Source of the DNA: Heliocidaris tuberculata | Taxonomy: Eukaryota > Echinodermata > Echinoidea > Camarodonta > Echinometridae | Assembly: GCA_025618425.1 (NCBI GenBank) | Contig: CM046832.1 | Coordinates: forward strand, 53,623,493 to 53,687,492 | Reading direction: 5' to 3' | Length of the DNA stretch: 64,000 bases | Part shown: piece by piece, positions 31,400 through 44,600 of the stretch | How the letters are laid out: every line of letters starts with the position of its first letter | Position numbering within the stretch: position 1 is the stretch's first letter | Position numbers and translations under genes: made by a program | The notes under the pieces: model-generated | Database searches by the model: none | Told to the model about the DNA's origin: nothing | What the model saw: the letters and a program-made list of their open reading frames with translations, nothing else

Positions 31400-34300
31400 A
31401 AATTTGTGATCAAATACAGTACAGAACAAAATATGTACAAAATTAAATGAGACTGCACATTGTGTATATATTTTGTGTAATCAACATTCAACATGTTCAT
31501 TGCTCCTTTTGAGACAACAAATCATGCTACTGTTGACATGCTTTTTATTTTCATATTTTCATCATCATCATCATCATAATATCATCAACATCATCAAACA
31601 TGCATAACAAAGGCTCTTTCATTTTTGTCCCTGACTTGGAGGGAGAGAGAGAAAAAAAAACAATGACATAAAGTGCCTGCATATACAGGGTTTAAAAAAA
31701 TTACAATTGCAAACCTTCATAAATCATCCTAATTCTTACAATACTGAATTAGATTTCATATTCATGAGACCTCAAGACCTTAAAGCCCTAACCTTACCTT
31801 CAAAATTATATCTTTCACTTTTTTACTTCCTATGCTACAAAAACTCCCACCTCCAACCAACCAACTATATGCAGCAATATAACCTCTACACAACAACCAG
31901 TGTAGTTTGTTTGCATCAGATCACATTATATGTAAATCTATGCAAGCACACACTTTCTCAATGATGTAATGTCCAAGTTGAAAGAAACAAGCTTAAACAA
32001 ATCAGATGAGATCTAACTCGGTTATTGTTATCTCAAGACAATATTCCCGTCTTGTTTGTCTTGTTGCTTTCCCCATAATGCCATTTCTCTGGCATCATGA
32101 ATTGCTCTCCTTTACAAAGAACATTTCTTCTTGAGTATAGATTCCTGTTCGTCTAATGACAACTTGTCTTTGATACGTCTTAATACCGATCAGACTGAGT
32201 CATCGGTAGCAACAGACCCTATCAAACACACAGAGCAAATAGAGAGATCTAAAACTTGCTTTTTGAACTGCAATCACTATCTTTTTCATGTGTGAACGCA
32301 AAAATCTCACTAATACCGTTAAGTGAAATTTGGATTGCGATTCAAGTCACATGAGCAGCGCATTTCTGTTGATAACAATCACTTGCTGTTTGTTCTATGT
32401 TACAAGTGAGGATGCTGGAAGTAACATAAGAACCCACATGGAAACAGGTGCACAAAAAGTCAGATTTGAATCATGATTCAAATTGAGGTCTTACTTTTTC
32501 CTTATGTGTTAATGGGCCTAATGTCACATATCTTGAAAGAAATAGAGTATTTAAAAAAAAATGATGGTCCATTCTACAGACATAAAAACCCTCATGTCTT
32601 TACAAAGATTGTCATCCTTTCTTTATATAAAAGTTGGTGGTATCATTCTTTCTTCTCTGAATGATAAACAACAACATAAAGCTGCATCGTTTTCAGTAAC
32701 ACCATCTTCATACTTTCTCCTCCTGAAACACTTTTCTTATACAAAAATACAACATTCTATTACAGAACACACAAGTGCACCTTCTCCTTTAAACAAAATC
32801 AAGACATACAATTTGAAATACGCACTTTTCATACAGTATGCCATGCATTTCTGGATAGACAGAGCACATTTAGAACAAATTTTTAACCTTCTGACTTTCT
32901 TTGGAAGTACTCATATAAATCTTGCTCACATATAGATAATTTGGTTGGAGTTGAACCACAGATTCATATTTACAATTTACAGTAATATGAACTTTGTTTT
33001 GACCTATCTTACAATATTTCTTTTTACATCTGTACAATACCTGTAATGATCTGGTTCCTTATAATATACCCTATTTACATTTGGTAATACCTTACCTTAC
33101 AGTAACCACATGATCGTGATCGCAATAGAAAATGTCCTTATATAACAATGTGTCTATACAGAATGCATAGAAGTTTCAATGAGTTAGTCCTGGTCCAAAC
33201 AAGGATTAACTAAATACAAGAATCAATCTGTATCTCACACCAACATGAACATCATATGATTTCAACGATAAACATCCCTCAGCAAAGGTTGGTTTGTAAA
33301 TGACCGTTTTTCACTTGGCCATGCCATTTCAGAATCTATACCCTTATAAGATGAAAATGCGATAAGGGAGTATCCTCAGTGACCCTTCTTATGAATTGTT
33401 ATGACTTCTGGAAAAGCTGGATATTATATATTCATTGCCTTTCCTGTTTTCTTGGAAAAGAAGGGGTATATTTGTTTTGAAGTGAATATATAACCCAATA
33501 CTGGCATTTCATGACTGTATTTAAGCAAACTCCAAACCATTCCCGTAATCCAACAAAATTCAAAATATGGTCATACCAAAAGCAATGTATTTCCAGTGTT
33601 AAAAAAGTGGAATTCAAACGATCACAACTCCAAATAATTCTGATGGAAGTGTCAATCCACATATTCATCAGCCTTACAGATTCTGAAAGTGTGCTGCAAC
33701 CAGCTGTCATGAGTTTATAGCAAACCATCAATGTCATGTGGTGCGAGTACAGAATGACCCTGAATGAAAGTCACTTTCACACCTTAGCTTGCATGATTCA
33801 TTTGGGTGTCAGGATGAAATCTTTGATGCTCCAACAAAATATGTAAAACAATGTATTTATCACAGATAAGGCAGCACCAGAATTGAGGCAAGTGTCTTGA
33901 GATGTCTCGTACCCCCACATCAGAGACATAAACAAATTAAATATCTACACCAGCTGCAAAGAAGAAAAAAAAATCAGACACTCATATGTAAAATAATCTC
34001 TAAAAGAATACTTTTAGATGCCGACATAAACCAGTTTTCAATTAACAGGTTGTTTGGGAATAGTCTATAACTTCTGAGAAATACTTGTACCCTCTGGGTT
34101 TTCTGACAATACTGATTTGTGTTCAGGCTCAACATGTCAACAAGCATCAATTTTTTCATCCTGATCACCAAAATAAAGTCATGCATATACACATATATAT
34201 ATATATCCTATATATTATCCTAGTACTTACAAAATATACAACCTATTATACACATCGCCCTACCCTATCCTAATATACACACGTCCTTTGGAATAACTTA

Positions 34301-37300
34301 TTCTTCTTAATACTGACTTAGAAGATGATATACATAAAACTTAGAACCTGAACTGATATTGTGAGATGCAGACCTATCAAATTATACTTGATGGTGGACT
34401 CGTAGCCAAAGCTTGAACATCAGAGAGATATTTGTATCAATAAGATTATCAAATTATATTGTTCATATAAGGATTATACAAGGTTTCAAATTCTGAAAAT
34501 AAACCTAAATTATACATTTCAAGTCACTTGAATACACACCTTCATATATATACATGGACAGAAGAATATTGGATAGCATTTGGGAGTTATGATAAACAAT
34601 CCTACAAATAAAGAGCTCAATTATTCTTAGCATGCAGGCATGACCAAATCATACATTTTTTTGTTGTCAGCAAATTGTGTCAAAACTCATCATCCAGTAG
34701 AATTATACTTATATCATTTTGTGTCAAAAAATGAGAAATTTTAACTATTTTAACTACAAATACAAAGTTCACTCACAAAAATATTTAATCAATACAAAAA
34801 ATTGGACAGATGTTTTTGTAACTTCAGTTATCATTTTGAGATGCCACAATAGTCTATATACCTTCTAATTTTTGCTAAAAATCATTCATTAGAATCAAAT
34901 ATACTAAATGTGCCAATGATTTTTTTTTTCCTTCTAACTAAACCTCCTTTTTTATTTTCTGAGTTATTTCAACTGTTTGATTAAAATATGAATCGCTTAT
35001 GTCAAATATAATAATAAACGGTCCATTTTAAATTGGATACATTGATCATGACTGCATGCAAGATTTTTAATGCATTACGGGATATTAAAGGATAAATAAT
35101 GATGGTAATGTATTAAGTTTTGGCATTAACTTTCTTCCCCATTAAATACACAATGGGATAAACATTATAAGGAATGTACTCACAATTTGGAACCAAATTG
35201 TACTATATAAGAAATATAACCTAACATATATAGATAATCAAGAAGAAATTAGTCACCTATAATTTATCATTAAAATAAAGATCAAGCATACATATTCAAA
35301 ATGAGATGTCTCTTCAAAATCAAGGTCATAAAGTATTTCCTATTGCCCTATCTGCAGACTGTAGAACAAGTAACATTAAGCACCATATCTTAAAAGATTT
35401 TACTTAAAATTAGTGATGTTGGCCAGCAATGCAAATGGCAAAGCGTTTCAAATCTTTGTTTGAGGAAAAGAATATGAAATTACATGAGCCATATTTACTG
35501 ACTTTTTCTACTCTTTTTTCGACCTGTCTTGATTAAACTTGATTTCCTTGATGGGTCCTGTAGCTTACCAAACCCTCAATTTTGTTTCTTTTGAATGTGT
35601 TTCTGTGTTAAATGTCTAGCAGTACCTAATACTTTTTTTAAAAGAAACCTTTAAACCATTTGCATTGCTGGTTTGACACATCCACATTCTAACATAATTC
35701 CTGAATAATCTCAACTCACTACAAAACAGAATTGAAAAATAAATCCCTTGCATTATTAACAAAGACATACATCTGGCAAGATAATTTAGTTTTCTTTTTC
35801 TCCCATAAAAAGATGATTAAAACATAATATATTTTCAAGGGAAAAGTGGAGTTTTACTGCATCACAAAGAGCTTTTCCCATTGCCACAATCTTCATAACT
35901 GCTCCACTGTGAATAGGCACAAGGAGAATAGTACAAAGACAACACCCATATGCCAAGTGTGAGCTCACTATGGATAGCTGGGTCATAAACTGTCTGCAGC
36001 AATGGGAAAGTAACAATTTGAAAAGGCATACAAGGTGTAAGCACATAACCCTAAAACTTAGCACTAAATAGTCTAGTAAGTGAACACATAATAGATCCCT
36101 GAATATATATCACCATCTTGGTCCTACGCATGAATAATAGTGATCCTGTTTAGCACCAACAGCACAATTCTCAATAGGTTTGATATCTCGTTTGGTAAAT
36201 ATCATGGGGGATGGTGTACAAACAATATCTCCTGCTGGCTTTGCCCAACTTAAAGACACCCCGCTGATGATGCTAAACAAAATTGCTATCCTTAATTGGT
36301 CTCAAGCTAGTATACCTTAAATCCTATTGCCTTAAATATACAACGTACACATCCTATGACCTTACAGAAGTAATAGTTAATGCACTTTCCTGACAAAATA
36401 TAAAAATAAATCCTTACAATATGTCCTAAACACACAGAGTCATCACGAGATTTAATAAACGATTGCAATTATATCATGTCATTGGAGCCCTACAGAGCCT
36501 TGCACACACAGATAAATCAAAACAGGTTTTGATATCTTCACACAAAAATAGGAAATACAAAGAGTGCTAAAAACTAAAGACTGATTAAAATGCAAATTTA
36601 GGGTTGTGATCTGATAAGAATGAAGGCAAAGTGAGAGCTTTTGAGATAGTGTGATATGATCTCTTGCACCTACTGATATATAGGAACTTGAATAACTTGT
36701 TTGTACTTCAAAATGCAAGAATCTCTAGCTTTTCCTTTATTTCTGCATATTGCTTATATGTCACACTTTAACTTTCAGAGTGTGAGAGAAAATGAATCCA
36801 TAGCCATGTCTACAGTATTATATTAATATAATCCATATCCCAGGGTTTCGGCTTAAATTGAATTGATATAGAAACTCTCACTATGCCTTTATATCAATAC
36901 CAGCAAAAATGTTGATGAAATTTGTCACTATTTCTCTACACAATACTGATACAGAAGAATGCAATCTAGCACAGCAAACTTAAACTAAAAGCATATCATT
37001 CTCATGGTATATACATTGCTTCTTCCCTTCAACACTTAGTGATTTCTTTCCTTTACTCATTTCTTCCCCAGATGGAGGGAAAGAGACTTATTTCTAACAT
37101 GGATGTTTCTTGAAGAGGAATGTTCAGGATAGCTTTGGGATAATAGAAATCTGACAGCAGCAAATTGGTTATGTTTTGATGGCATGTAAATCTGTGTCCA
37201 GCACAAGATGATCATTATGTACACACAACCATATTTTAATTTTTGGTCTCTGCTACATGTTCTGAGAGGATATGCACATCTCGTTATGAACACATCTTAT

Positions 37301-38404
37301 ATACACCATTATGCCATTTATGCATGCAGTAAGCTGGATTACAGGGAAAATCTCCTATTCTTCTATCTTTTAAAATAACTTTTCCTTTTATTTTCAAAAT
37401 CTATTTTTTGACTAGTAAGGTAAAGCTCTTACTTTTTCTCTTCCAAAGGAATAACAATTTCATAAATATGGAATCATTTAGGGGATAATAAAGTCAATTC
37501 TGTTTCGTCATTTTTGTTTCTTCTGCATGCTCTAATTTTTAGACTAATGGGTTCTCTTTTTCATCAAAGTCTCAGTAAGTCATCCAAACTATAAAAGAAG
37601 ATCTCAACAAAAGTTAAAAAATAAAAAGTAAGGTAAGCCTTTTTTGTGATTGAAAATGAAAAGTTATTGAAGAATTTGAGATGTTCCCTGCTTTCTTGCC
37701 ACCATGTCACATTCCATTAGAAGATAAAATATTAACATCCAGTGGTCCAATCAGGAAAGACTACAAAGTGATTTTTTTTTTCTAATCAAATGACACCCAG
37801 TGGCAGATGGAGGAGAGAGAAAAGACCCTTCTATTTAGCAGTTTTGCTTCTACGTAGAGTACGATAAGGAACTGTAGCCATATCACATAACCTAGAGCTG
37901 CTAATCTATGTTGATTGGAAAAAGTAGCTCACATTCAACAGAATTCTTCATCACATGAACAGTTCTTTCAAAATGCTGATGCTGCTTCTTTTGGTCACTT
38001 TTCAAAAATGTGCGATTCACTATACTTCTGATTATTTCAATTGTAAGGTCTGATCTCAAACCACACAAGTGCCACTTCATTTCCACTTTCTTCTTTTACA
38101 GAAGCCTCTAGAACCCTACACCATATGCTTGTTTGAATTTTTTTTGAGGAATGAGAAAACGATTTAGACACGAAATAAACCAATTTCAGTTTCAAAACAC
38201 GTTTTCTCAATACCAATTTCTCCCATTATCTTATACCCAGTAAATACAATGCCTGAAACACCATCTCAAGAATGATCTATAAAAAAAAGAATGATCTATG
38301 CCTCTATAAACTAAGCCATAGTAATACGGTACTACAGAAAGATGAGGACCAGGGGAGAGTTTGTCTCCTCTTTCGCCCCCTTTGGCTCCCATCCCTGGAT
38401 GGTT
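31400..38404 (-). other. Intergenic and probable long 3' UTR of the RASSF gene
   Basis: 7 kb of AT-rich sequence downstream of the RASSF stop codon with no recognised transposon, RNA gene or coding exon, unlike the repeat-dense introns around it. Minus-strand AATAAA signals at 37387-37392 and 36736-36741 could end a 1-1.7 kb 3' UTR, but hexamers are common here. A short (ATC)n run is at 31561-31577 and a TA-rich run at 34190-34208. Confidence 0.4.
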
Positions 38405-38605
38405 TCATGCACTGACAGCCTCCTGGTGGACAGGGGTGCTCTGCTGGATGGCAGCACTCTGCTGCTGTTGGGTGGAGTCCACAGCCTCCTGCAGGAGTGA
38501 CTGGTACTTGATGTACTTGCGTCGCACCGCCTGGATGTACTCCTCCTCCTCCTTGTCCAGGATCCGGAGAAAGTTCTGGAGCTCGGGGACCGTGAATGCC
38601 TCCCA
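38405..38605 (-). CDS. RASSF exon with SARAH domain and stop
   Basis: After CTCCAG, encodes WEAFTVPELQNFLRILDKEE and EEYIQAVRRKYIKYQSLLQE, the SARAH helix that dimerises with MST-type kinases. Ends with a Gln-rich tail, ...PVHQEAVSA, TGA at 38405-38407. 66 codons plus stop, phase 0 start. Confidence 0.95.
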   Translation of the reverse strand, partial: WEAFTVPELQNFLRILDKEEEEYIQAVRRKYIKYQSLLQEAVDSTQQQQSAAIQQSTPVHQEAVSA

Positions 38606-41600
38606 CTGGAGATTGAAGGAGAAGCAAATGTGAATCTTTTGTCAAACAATCCAAACACTTTTATACCCTGTGCATGAATTAATTCAGAAATGGGGCTGAG
38701 AGTATGTGATGATTTACTATTCTACAGACCATTGGCAATTCATCAAGATGGAATATCACCTATAGGAAAACATTCTTTGTTATATGGAGTACCATGCTTC
38801 CAATAAGAAAACTACTTCTTTTTCAATATTAAAATTTTACAGGGAAAATAAACACTAAAATGTGTACATAGTTTAACAGTTTTGACAACACTTAAATTGC
38901 TAGTCAGTGTATATGTGTGTGTGTGATTAACTGTACATACCTCTATGACTCCAGTCTCATTCTCTCGTAGTTCAAACCTCTTGCTGCCCGTGGACGACAC
39001 CCAGGACAGGCACATGTAGAGAGGTTTGTCTTCATCTACCATCTTCCTCATAAACACTGTATGGGGGACAAAATAAAGAGAGGTTAGAGGTTATATTGCA
39101 TGGGGTCAAAACAAAGGTCAAAGGTTAATATTGTATGGCCATGAAGAGGTTTACACAAATTGTAATTTCCATTTATATAGTTATCTGCCTCTCTTTGGAA
39201 TACTGTATATTCTGTTGACAGCCAAAAAGGCATCAACTCATATAATTTTACACAGAGCTAACATCCTTCTGGCTTTCAACAGATGATATATGTGATACAG
39301 GAAATACCAGGACAGGAACTTATTTCCAGATAGGGCTAAATATTTGATGTAAACAAATATAATGACCTTTGCAGATGTAGTATATTCAGATAAAGACAGC
39401 AGCATGAAGTTTTTCACTTTTATATTGGGAGAGGAATCTTGTTATCCTACTCTTTAAATATAGGTGCATGTACTTCCCTGATTGAATGTCAAACGGAAAT
39501 GAGCAGAAAGGCATATTAAAACATACACTGATTATATGACTGCTGTCGTTTTGATGACTTTAACATATTTTGACTCATCTGTTCTAAATATTGATGATGT
39601 TGTAAAAGTACATACAATAGGAATTAGAATACCACATGAGATCATGTATTCGCTAAAATAAGTTTAAATTTAAGAAACATTTATCTGGCTCATAATGAAC
39701 AAAGCAAAACATATCTTTAAATGGTAAAAGTTGTTTTGTCATTTGGATATTTGAAAGCGTCTTGTTTCGGGCTTCCTAGAAGTAGACCATTCTTGATCAA
39801 AAGTTAAATGCTTTGACACATAATGACATTTCAGATTTTCTAAGAACAAGAAAATACTTTGAGAAGTTGATCTTCATACAGAAGGGAAAGATATCTTATG
39901 AATCATGTTCTAAAGTTATGATGGCCTACCAAGGGAGCTAACATACAGTCTGGAGAGGAAACCCCGTCTACATGAACTGAAAAACTGAAAAGATGTTGGT
40001 GACATTCTGAATACTTCAGAGACTGAAGTCAACAATTTAAAATCATCTGTCAAACATGTGAGCAAGACTATGTCTACTCAACTTCTAGAATGTTCCTCGC
40101 GCTTGAAGTTACGTTATCAATGTGTACGAAAACCACCCCAAAAGAAAACAGAGGCCAAATAATTGTTAGATTAATGTTCATAACAACTAACCTTTCATAC
40201 AATATCCCTGTTATGTCTAAATATAATGTACTTAATCTCTATTGTTTCTTCTTGCATAGCAAGATAAATTTGACCATCGCAGATCAGTGATGACCTTCCT
40301 TAGATATCAAAGCGCAATTAAACTTTATAATAAAACAGCAGGTGCTTCCTTCGTTGATAAACATCATGGTTCCGCACCCACTAAGTTATTGGATCGTAAA
40401 CTTGAGAAAGTGCATCATTTAGATAATGTCTAATGGAGTCAAGGGTTAATCGCACCTGACATAATCATGTACTTTAATCTTCGCCTTTGAGGGAAAAAAC
40501 TGTAAGAACCTTGCATACTAATAATTATATAATCTAGTCTTAATAATTACTCAAGTTATAACAGAGAAAACAGCTGTTTAAGCCTTGTTTGAAAGCATGT
40601 ACTGCATATTTGTTTTCAAGATGCAGCATTTAAAGGAACAGAAAATATTTCATCAAATGTATAGAAGAGGTATCTTATCTTCTTGACTTTATGACCCAGA
40701 CGCCTTAAAAGTTAAAACCCAGTCTGCGGTGACAGACTATCATGCATATGAACTGCTAAGACATGTCTGGATCAACATGATTCTGTTTACAGTGCTTTCA
40801 GTGTCTCTTTCAGCAAGAATATCATGTTCGGTATGAATACCGTGGACAACCTTTCCCTTGCTTTCCTACAGATTTTAATTAGAAGTTTTATGTATGCATC
40901 TATTACACATGGTCAAAAAACATACCTCATAATTTTTTCCTGCTTTCATTTTCTTTCCGAGAGAATCATATTGCACAATTCTGAACAAAAGCAAAACAAA
41001 ATGTAGTTTCCATATCTATGTTTAAATCATTATCATATGCAATATGTAAGTACTCATTTATCTTCTTTTTTTTTTAATGTCACCTCTTCCATCAGTTATT
41101 CCTATCTCTCCTTTGCACATTTTCTTTAATGAATGATGTCACAACTTCTTTATCTGTTATTATATTGTATTCCCCTCTCAATACCACAGTTTTCCTTTCA
41201 TATCAGTATTAATAACCATCCACCCACCGTTTGTCAGATCAGTTTCATATACACCCCTGTATACTTGAAGAGCTGCTGACCCTGCCCATGCTATCAATAA
41301 ACCAGTTTCGATTATAGAATTTCATAATTAAAACCACAGCATCTTCATAACTTTTTCCGGCTGGAGGAAGTCCAAAATGATTTTGCCATGTACAAGTGGT
41401 CGCGCCCGCCTGTAACTTGGTACTTGATACAGGAAGTTCCATAGCCTGATTTTCCAAACATGTGTATCTGACATAGAATATGCATTACTTTTCTTAATTC
41501 ATAACAAGCAACAGATTCATTAAGAAATAACAAATCAAATTGTGCTGTGAATGAACAAAATAAAGGTCATAAGTAATTATTTTCATTGTGTCTTGATCTA

Positions 41601-44600
41601 AAGTTCATTTGGTGCTCACATATTTATTTTAATATTTCATAAGCTGATGACGTATTATTTGTAATTTCCAATGTACATGTATCCCTACTTTATTGTAACA
41701 CCAATATTTAGATGCCATTTAGTCAATTCCATTTCAGTATGTATTTCATCAATGACAGAGCAATGACATCTTCCAAGCCCATTTCCCTTCTCCTGCTTTT
41801 CTAATTTACCAGATGCATTTAAAGAGAATGAGGAACATGTTATCCCTCTATAGTTCCTATTATTCTTCCTAAAGGCATTAAAGGAAACCAAAACCCAAGG
41901 AGAGAATCAATGTTATTGGAAAGTGAGAATTCAGAGAAGCACTTTACAAAAAGTTTCATTAAAATTGGTTAAAAAATGAGAGAGTTATGGAAGTTTGAAA
42001 AGTCTCGTTTTACTTTCTATGGGGATCCTCAAATTGGCAAAATTGCTTCAAAATGGCTGATTTTGTGAACAACTCTCCATTTGTTTTGTACACAGATTTT
42101 CAGATTTTCCCCATTATCTTTCAAGGTGCAGTTAATCTCCTTCTGAACTCAACATATATAATGGGAAAATGTATTTTACACCACATATGTCGAGTTCAGG
42201 AGGAGACAAGGAGCACCCTGAGAGATAATGGGGAAAATCTGAAAATCTGTGTACAAAACAAATGGAGAGTTGTTCACAAAATCAGCCATTTTGAAGCAAT
42301 TTTGCCAATTTGAGGATCCCCATAGAAAGTAAAACGAGACTTTTCAAACTGCCATAACTCTCTCATTTTTTAACCAATTTTAATGAAACTTTTTGTAAAG
42401 TGCTTCTCTGAATTTTCACTTTCCAATAACATTGATTCTCTCCTTGGGTTTTGGTTTCCTTTAAACTCATTAACCTCATCTTATACGGAAAACATTTGGC
42501 ACTAGATTGTCAAGTTAATGACTGTGTCCTTGTCAGTTTATTAATTCAATCTTGACCAGGTAGAGTCCTCTCTTCATTCTTAACGCAGCTTCTTTTCTGA
42601 TGTCTATGTATACATGTATATTCAGTTACGCAGAGAGTCCTTGATAAAATAGATAGCCTATCTTCACCTTAGTTTGTATTTCAGTTTCTACGTTTGCTCT
42701 AAATTACCTTGAACTTTGTTCATGTATGCTTCTCTTGAACTGCTGTGGAATTCTGCTTGAAATCTAATATTCAATCCCTTCAAAACAGTTGAATATCTGT
42801 GCTGCCTTAAATTCTATGTTCTGTACTAGATGAGATGATACGTCTATCCACTCTAATTTTCTTGTAACTTGATTTTGCCCATACCACAAAATGAGAAAAC
42901 GCTATTTACATGTATTATTTCCCACTCGCTAGAGCTTGGTATTATCAAGTCAAGTTCACATTTAAGGTATATAAAGACATGACACTGCCTGCACATCAGA
43001 CAAAGCTAAAAATATGTTTGTTTTTTAATTTCATGGCCACTGATATATGATTGTACATATAATTTCTCAGAGTGAGCATGAGTTCGGCCTCGCAGTACCA
43101 TCAAATCAATTAAGGTGTGATACTGTATTAAACAGGGAAATATACCGGACTAAACATGAAAGCTTATCACCAATTACTGTATTAGTATTGTCCCACCCAA
43201 ATCAGGAAGTGTTGCATAGTGGATATGATATGATATGAAACTAATTTTTCATTAAACAGGATGTCACACTGCCGGTTTATATTTTGTTCATGTATATACT
43301 TCCTGGCTGAACAGTAGCTAATATTACAAAATACTACCGGTATATTTCCTATTTAGTTCACAGTAACTTGTATATCACGATCATTCATTCATGAGCAAAA
43401 TATCACTGTCTTTTTTTTTCACACCTTTGCTGTTGCATATTGTATATCTGCTTTCAAAGGCATGAAATCTCAAGTACAACATTAATTCTACAACTTATTA
43501 TCACTTCTGCATACTAACAAGTGAATGAGTAAATTATGCAATGCGTAATAAATGTCCCCGCCGGAAGTGCAGATCTGTGGAAATTAACTAGCCTGAACCT
43601 TAAAACTTCAGTGAAAAACTTTAGTGAATAAAATAATAATGTTACTGCATGCAAAAGAAGAGAATACCAACAATGCATGTATACAACTGAAATATAAAAC
43701 ATGAAAACATTATGAACCTTCAGCCATTTTGAATAAATTTGCATAAATTTGCATGAATAATGAATTTCAAAATTCTGTGTAGAAGTTTGGAAGCCCCCAC
43801 CCAGCCCTATCAGATAAAACAATCGGAATCAAAATCCTATGTGAAATAGAGGAGAAGTAGCATTTTTCGTCAATTTTGAATAAATTTGCATAAATTTGCA
43901 TAATTAATGAATTTCAAAATTCTGTGTAGAAGTTTGGAAGCCCCCACCCAGCCCTATCAGATAAAACAATCGGAATCAAAATCCGATGTGAAATAGAGGA
44001 GAAGTAGCATTTTTCGTCAATTTTGAAAAAAATTTGCATAAATTTGCATAATTAATGAATTTCAAAATTCTGTGTAGAAGTTTGGAAGCCCCCACCCTGC
44101 CCTATCAAATAAAACAATCGGAATCAAAATCCGATGTGAAATAGAGGAGAAGTAGCATTTTTCGTCAATTTTTGAATAAATTTGCATAAATTTGCATAAT
44201 TAATGAATTTCAAAATTCTGTGTAGAAGTTTGGAAGCCCCCACCCAGCCCTATCAGATAAAACAATCGGAATCAAAATCCGATGTGAAATAGAGGAGAAG
44301 TAGCATTTTTCGTCGATTTTGAATAAATTTGCATAAATTTGCATAATTAATGAATTTCAAAATTCTGTGTAGAAGTTTGGTAGCCCCCACCCAGCCCTAT
44401 CAGATAAAACAATCGGAATCAAAATCGGCCAAGAAATGACGGAGAAGTAGCATTTTCTAACATTTGAGCACACACGGACGGACGGACGGACGGACGGACG
44501 GACACACACACACACGCACACACGTACGGAGCCCGTTTCATAGTCCCCTCGCGAACTTCGTTCGGCGGGGACAATTATGTCACTACACTTATAGCTCCAT

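Larger units (their letters stand above)
43553..44573. mobile_element. Satellite-bearing element with TGTCCCCGCCG ends
   Basis: Perfect 11 bp inverted ends, TGTCCCCGCCG and CGGCGGGGACA. Inside are five tandem copies of a 147 bp unit followed by an (ACGG)n microsatellite. The combination of short inverted ends, a ~150 bp tandem core and ACGG repeats is the plan described for bivalve pearl/CvA and related Helentron-derived non-autonomous elements. Family membership here is inferred from architecture only. Confidence 0.72.
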
